From the NCBI RefSeq assembly GCF_000151665.1, contig NW_013171823.1, positions 248,001 through 312,000 of the forward strand: 64,000 nucleotides of DNA, in the 5' to 3' direction. This document shows, piece after piece, positions 58,706 to 64,000 of the stretch. Under the pieces are notes generated by a model. That model saw only the letters and a list, made by a program, of their open reading frames with translations. It searched no databases and was not told where the DNA came from. This DNA comes from Blastocystis hominis. Its lineage: Eukaryota; Sar; Bigyra; Opalinata; Blastocystidae. The translations under genes were made by a program, and so were the position numbers. How positions within the stretch are numbered: the stretch's first letter is position 1; every line of letters starts with the position of its first letter.

Positions 58706-60424
58706 TCACAGCAACTCCATCAATTCCACCTGGTCCTGCATATACGGATAATGTCTCCAGTTAATCGACTCATTCGTGGTGTAATTCCGACTCACCTGCC
58801 ACAACTGTCTCAACAGCAGCTGCACGCAGAACACTCCCAGCCACGCCAGCAGCGAAAAAAAGCCCGCAATTCCGGCAATCAGCAGCACATCCCGCGATTC
58901 CCGAAGCGACACTTTTAAAGCTCCTCCTACGACTCATCGACCGCGCACAATCTCACGTCGAACAAGATCTTGGAGAATGTAAAAAACGAGCGTGATCTGC
59001 ACCGTGCAGCTACCAAGAAACAGCAGAAAAACGCGGTGACTGCGAGTGAACCGCTCCCTTCGTCCTCACTTTTTGTATCCCACGCAGTTGTTCAGCCAGC
59101 CACAGTGGTGATCCATGCGGAACACACACTTGTTGCAGCGGGAACAGTGTTTGCACCGCCGAATCCGCTCGATTTCGCACGTGGAGCAAAGTCCTTCCGT
59201 CGAAACGCGCTCTCCGGCCATGATTTCGATGTACGTTTGCTTGAGATCGACATTGCTAAACGGAGAGGCCTGCAGTTTCCCGCGGGAATCGACGGCCCAG
59301 CCAGGATCGGAGAAGGAGAGATAGATCCAGAGAAGGAAATTGATGATGGTGGCGAAAACGTAAAGAGTGGAAGGGGTGGAAAGCGAGGGAACCGCGAACA
59401 TTCCGAGAAAGGAAAGAACGAAAAGACCGAGAATCAGCACGCAAGGGAAGAGCAGAAAGGCGAAATAGTGGTTAATAAAGTCTTGAAACTCGTAAAGAAT
59501 TCGATGGTATTGGAATTGGCGTAACAACCGAAGTGTTTTTCGCAAGTTTCGCACGTTTCCACCGAAGTGTTCGATTGGGTATTCTTTCATCGCCTTTGAG
59601 TCAACAAACAATCAAAACAATGCTTCCAGCGGCGTCCGCACCGCGAAATCCACCGTGCGCACCAACTGCGGACCGTACCGCGAGTCTAGAATTCGTTTTG
59701 TGATGGTGGGAGCTGCGGAGCACGCCGCCCAGTGCAACGCCGTACGACCCGAACTGTCCTGGTCGAGAATGCGAGCGCGGTGGCGAAGAAGCCAATCAAA
59801 TGCCTAAGGATCGAGTGTGTGGATGGGATGGACGATGATGTTGTCGTCGAGACACGCCAGCATTAGAGGCGTTCGGCCTTTGTTGTCGCGAACATCGAGA
59901 TTGGCCTTCTTTAGGTAGAGCATCGAGAGGACGGTCGCATGGCCGTGCATTGCGGCGATATGAATAGGAGTAAAACCCTTTTTGTCTCGGGCATCGATTT
60001 TCGCGCCGTGTTGAAGACATAAACCCACTGGACATCAAACCACGAACAGGAGGGGTACCGATATTCACATTACCAACTTCGGCTGCAACATGAAGCGAGT
60101 TTTGTGACTGCGAGTTGAGTTGGTTCACATTGGCACCAGAAGCGATCAAATACGATGCAATATCAAATTTGTTCTGTTTTATTACCTATATATATCACCA
60201 ACATCCTGGCAAATACATAATGCAACAGGGGAAGTCCTTCGATCACAATAACCGCTTTCGCATCAACATTCCTTTTAACCTATACCGTAAGACAGAACCA
60301 AACACAAAAATACAAACTCCAAATCACACTTGATAATTGCAGTTTGCAACTCAGTGTACTGACTATTCGTTGCAACGTCACTGTCAGAACCCGAATCGTT
60401 AAAGGAATCGATTCCCTTGTCCAT
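58706..60424 (-). CDS. Ankyrin-repeat DHHC palmitoyltransferase
   Basis: HIP14/Akr1-type enzyme that attaches palmitate to Cys. N-terminus MDKGIDSFNDSGSDSDVATN; ankyrin repeats ASGANVNQLNSQSQNSLHVA, GAKIDARDKKGFTPIHIAAM, ANLDVRDNKGRTPLMLACLD and QDSSGRTALHWAA. Two hydrophobic helices follow, then the Cys-rich domain CSTCEIERIRRCKHCSRCNK and 'CVFRMDHHCGWLNNCVG' (DHHC), then two more helices and NYTTNESINW (TTxE motif). Introns include 50, 43 and 41 nt in the ankyrin part and 30 nt after DHHC (from 59065) and before SLRESRD. The ankyrin-DHHC order is conserved across eukaryotes. TGA at 58706. Confidence 0.87.
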
Positions 60425-60748
60425 CAAACAGAGTTTTTATTTAGAGTGGATAGTTTCTATATATATATATTTTTATATCAAATGATTTTCGGAGAGAGTG
60501 GGGTGTGAAAAGCGTGAATTTGGCAAAGGTGAGTTTTGCATGATTTTAATGCAAAAGCGAAGGGGTGGATACTGCCTAGCCGGTACACAGCATATAAAAA
60601 AAGGCGTGACCATACAAAATGTTTGCGTTTAATGAATGGAAAAAAGGTACGAATGGGCGTTTCATTGGAGTTTTATGGTTGATCGTCTTTCTCCATAGAG
60701 AGTTCACTGAACTACGCTTTTTTGCTAGTATTGTTTGACTGAGCTCCC
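60425..60748. other. Intergenic, divergent promoters
   Basis: AT-rich spacer with a TATATATATATATTTTTATAT run near 60457-60478. Feeds the DHHC gene (minus) and NOG1 (plus). No gene seen. Confidence 0.55.
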
Positions 60749-62796
60749 ATGTCCAAAGACTTTAAGTCAATAACTCCCATTCCGAACGGTTCGCAGATGG
60801 TGGACATTATCCTCTCGAAGACTCAGAGGAAAACGCCCACCGTTGTCCGACCCGGGTAAGCACATCCGCATGGGAATCTAATGGTATAGTTTCAAGATCC
60901 AGCGTATTCAAGCTTTCTATATGAGAAAAGTGAAATTCACACAGCAGAACATTATCGAGCGTTTCCAGCTCATTCTGGACCAGTTTCCTCACTTGGAGGT
61001 AGGTTTTGGTTCGTAGAGCGATGGTTTAGGAAATCCACCCGTTCTTTGCAGATCTAATCAACGTGCTGTACGACCGCGACCACTACAAACTGGCTCTGGG
61101 TCAGATCAACACTGCTAAGAATGTGGTAGCCCAAATCGGTCAGGACTACGTGCGTCTGCTGAAGTACGCGGAGTCTCTCTACCGCTGCAAGCAGCTGAAG
61201 CACGCGGCTCTGGGTCGTATGTGCACGGTGATGAAGAAGCTGAACGCGTCTCTGTGCTACCTGGAAGAAGTCCGCAAGCACATGAACCGTCTGCCCGCGA
61301 TCGACCCAACGGACCGCACGCTGATTCTGTGCGGGTTCCCGAACGTGGGTAAATCGAGCTTCATGAACAAAGTGACGCGCGCGAACGTGGACGTGCAGCC
61401 CTACGCGTTCACGACGAAGTCGCTCTTCCTGGGCCACATGGACTACGAGTACATCCGGTGGCAAGTGATCGACACGCCCGGCATCCTGGACCACCCCATC
61501 GAGGAGCGCAACACCATCGAAATGCAGAGCATCACCGCGCTGGCCCACCTCCAGGCCTCCATTCTCTTCTTCGTCGACCTCAGCGGCCAGTGCAACTACT
61601 CCATCGACGAGCAGCTCTCTCTCTTCCGCAGCATCCACCCGCTCTTCGTCGGCAAGCCGCTCTTCTTCGTCTGCACCAAGGCCGACGTCCTCGCCTTCCC
61701 CGACCTTCCCGCCGACGAGCAGGCCAAGATCAACCAGGCCATCGAGCAGAGCGGCGCCACGCTCATGCACATCTCCACGCTCACCGAGCAGGGCGTCATG
61801 GAGCTCCGCAACGCCGCCTGCGAGCAGCTGCTCAAGCTCCGCATCACCGCCAAGCTCTCCAGCCAGAAGTCCCGCGCCGTCGTCGACCGCCTGCAGATCG
61901 TGCAGCCCAAGCCGCGCGACGACAAGCAGCGCGGCGTGTCGATCCCCGACAGCGTGCTGCAGCTCCGCGCCGCCAACGCGCAGACGCGCACGGTGATCTC
62001 GACGGGCCGCACGGGCCGGCTGGAGAAGGAGGAGATGGAGAAGCAGCGCGACGCGGCGGGCATTCCGCGACGCGTCGGGTACGACAAGAAGCAGTGGGAG
62101 TTCGGCGGGCCGGGCCGGTTCAGCTTCCCCGAGACGGAGCATTATCGAGGCCAGCTGGCGAACGACGAGTGGATCACGGATATCATCCCGCAGTTTATGG
62201 ACGGGAAGAACGTGGCGGACTTCTACGACCCCGACATCGAAGCCAAGCTGGCGGCGCTGGAGGCGGAGGAGCTGCAGCTGTCGGCGGAGTTCGAGGCGGA
62301 GCAGAAGCCGGAGGAGGACGCGGACTACGACGCGTGGCTGCAGAAGACGTACCAGCTGATCCAGGACAAGACGGCGATGCTGCGGAACGAGCGGATCCTG
62401 GGGAAGGAGACGAACCACCCGACGGTGGGGCGGAAGGAGACGGGCATCAAGCTGGACCAGATGGTGAAGGAGATGAGCGATTTGGGGCTGGAGGTCGAGG
62501 AGGTCGAGAAGAAGTCCGCGAAGCGGTCGCGCAGCCGGCTGGCGGAGCGCATCGGGCAGAGCGAGGAGCTGCAGAAGGAGCTGGAGCGCGCGAAGACGCA
62601 CTCGCGGAAGCCGCAGAAGGACATCCGCGATTTGGACGAAGGACTGCGGAAGAGAGCAAGAGCTGCTTCGCAGCTTAGTCAGAGACGGATGAAGCTGACT
62701 GGGCAGAAGGGAGAGGGAGATCGGTTCAATAAGGCGAGCTTGGAGAAACACTTGTATGCGGGAAAGAGGACGAATGGAACGCACAGATCTCGATAA
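60749..62796 (+). CDS. NOG1: NOG1 (GTPBP4) nucleolar GTPase
   Basis: Needed for late 60S subunit assembly. Two introns only, near the 5' end (from 60857 and 60999); the rest, 61063-62796, is one open exon. NOG1-specific N-terminus ([30 protein letters not shown]), then the Obg-type G domain: [20 protein letters not shown] (G1), PYAFTTKSL (G2), [16 protein letters not shown] (G3), [27 protein letters not shown] (G4). The C-terminal half is charged, with the NOG1 tail ([15 protein letters not shown]). The coding region is strikingly GC-rich, near two thirds by eye, against AT-rich flanks. TAA 62794; TGTTTGTT at 62826. Confidence 0.95.
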
Positions 62797-63703
62797 GAGG
62801 AGTTTTTGTTCTTTTATTAGGGACATGTTTGTTGGATACACAGGATGTTGGGTGTGGCTAAAATATTGGTGAGGAATACGAGAGTCGATTACTTGGGAAA
62901 TTCTTTGTATTCTGTGTCCTTTTTTTTCTTTGAAATTATGATTTATTGTATTACAAAACAAGAATAGAGTAGAGAAAACAAGGGAGTCTCAAAAATGGTG
63001 TGTAACTCGTGATAAGTGATTTGAAAAGACGTATATCGTCGTACTATGATACGCATAGACAATGAACAACAATTTGGGGTAAAACGATCTGATTTGTACA
63101 CATATATTTATAGAGAGAGAGACGAATTCTGTATTCTACAAGAATCCATTAAGGTATTGTACCTATTTATCACACTCCACTTTTACAAATGGAAATAAGC
63201 AGAGGATAGTATTAAAAAATGATCATAACGGTAATATTCACAAAATATAGCCATAAAAACAAAAAAGGACCGGGTGATGAAGAAGATGCCACAGATAACA
63301 ATCCAGCAAACTAGCATATGGAAAAAAAGTATAATATGATGCGTATATTAATAGCAATGCTATTAATACCCCATAAAATATAGGTAAATACGAAGAAAAA
63401 TGACACCGTTTATTCGGAAAGAAGTACTGCAAAACAGAGAAAATATTACTTTTCACAGAATATCAAAAGTGCTTCTCTGTAAAAAGGGTAAATTCTATAT
63501 ATAATACCTGTAAGCAATCATTCGATAAGCAAATCAACAAGTTTGGATATACAGAGAAAATTACCAAAGTACTATTTTCGGAAAATAGCGGGGAATGAAT
63601 CATCTCCTGACTTTTGAAACGATTTTCAGTAGGACTTATGTGAATGTGTTTCATTGTAGATACAACACCCATTTTTCATAATTATGAAAGAATCGGCGAA
63701 CCT
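62797..63703. other. AT-rich intergenic region
   Basis: Low-GC sequence with no supported exon. The antisense ORF over NOG1 ends its apparent start here, but it is a shadow. Confidence 0.6.
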
Positions 63704-64000
63704 ATGCCATATATAAAATGCGGAAAGGATTATTATATGCAGCGCTATAGTGGAGAGCATGAGAATGAGTATACGTTAATAAATGAGCAGGAAATATGCC
63801 ATTACCAAAATGGTTTATTACTGAATGTATGGAAACTCGAAAACGGTGAAGCAACTGGAGAGTATGAATCGTTCGGTAAGGGCTGTGCGAAATACTATGA
63901 AAGGTACAAACCAGGAAGAAAGAACACACAAATCCATGTTAAGAATAGTAAAGCAGGTTGCATAAAAGAAATAATTGACATGAATACTGAAATTGTGATA
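63704..64000 (+). CDS. Partial ORF at the window edge, unknown
   Basis: From ATG 63704 the plus frame stays open to the end of the window: MPYIKCGKDYYMQRYSGEHE..., then NGLLLNVWKLENGEATGEYE and FGKGCAKYYERYKPGRKNTQ. The frame is also open for some codons upstream, so an earlier exon may exist. 'NGEATGEYESFGKG' is faintly MORN-like. An open frame of 99 codons in AT-rich DNA is good evidence of coding, but the family is not clear. Confidence 0.5.
   Translation, partial: MPYIKCGKDYYMQRYSGEHENEYTLINEQEICHYQNGLLLNVWKLENGEATGEYESFGKGCAKYYERYKPGRKNTQIHVKNSKAGCIKEIIDMNTEIVI

Noticed and set aside
61054-62961. 635-codon minus-strand ORF, the longest in the window
   Set aside because: It is exactly antisense to NOG1, whose motifs are unmistakable. 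Its Leu/Arg/His-rich translation comes from the GC-rich codon third positions of NOG1.

Overview
The window is nuclear DNA of a small-genome protist, most likely the anaerobic gut stramenopile Blastocystis. Two things seen in the sequence point there. Almost every gene is cut by tiny GT...AG introns (usually 28-35 nt), so ORFs look broken until these are removed. Gene 3' ends often carry TGTTTGTT, the downstream element described for Blastocystis, where polyadenylation completes the stop codon (a terminal T becomes TAA). Five genes here have their most likely stop made that way, always with the geometry T-N4-TGTTTGTT and the T at codon position 1. The species is my inference.

Layout: 0-25 kb is a dense housekeeping block: a kinase 3' end, a PDI, an SLC25 carrier convergent with a UBE2J-type E2, a KE-rich membrane protein, a two-domain cathepsin Z, an LSH/DDM1-like remodeler with a PIP box, CAF1 deadenylase, a SpoU methyltransferase, a BUD22-like protein, a small organelle protein, a VMS1/ANKZF1 homolog, a pseudouridine synthase, tRNA-Met, a Mei2-type RNA-binding protein, a BET bromodomain protein, a Q/N-rich protein and a USP deubiquitinase.

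25-37 kb is AT-rich and repetitive. Two near-identical xylulokinase genes lie about 9.6 kb apart in the same direction. Between them are a MORN/leucine-rich-repeat gene, a decayed copy of it, a 150-N assembly gap and a phosphoserine phosphatase whose 5' end is also duplicated.

37-63 kb is dense again: an MDP1-like phosphatase, a type I membrane protein, a HECT ligase, a repeat-rich protein, FabI-type enoyl reductase, RPS25, divergent TPR/Mlp and Nup93/Nic96 nucleoporins sharing a 160-bp intergenic region, a homeodomain protein, a Rab6-like GTPase, a BT1/folate-biopterin transporter, a MORN protein, a GT61-like glycosyltransferase, an ankyrin-DHHC palmitoyltransferase and NOG1. The right edge is AT-rich and holds a partial ORF of unknown function.

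There is no operon logic; each gene is its own unit. Themes that recur are ubiquitin and protein quality control (E2, HECT, USP, VMS1), ribosome biogenesis (NOG1, BUD22, SpoU, pseudouridine synthase, RPS25) and the nuclear pore. All exon joins were made by eye from splice sites, phase and family similarity; no alignment was run.
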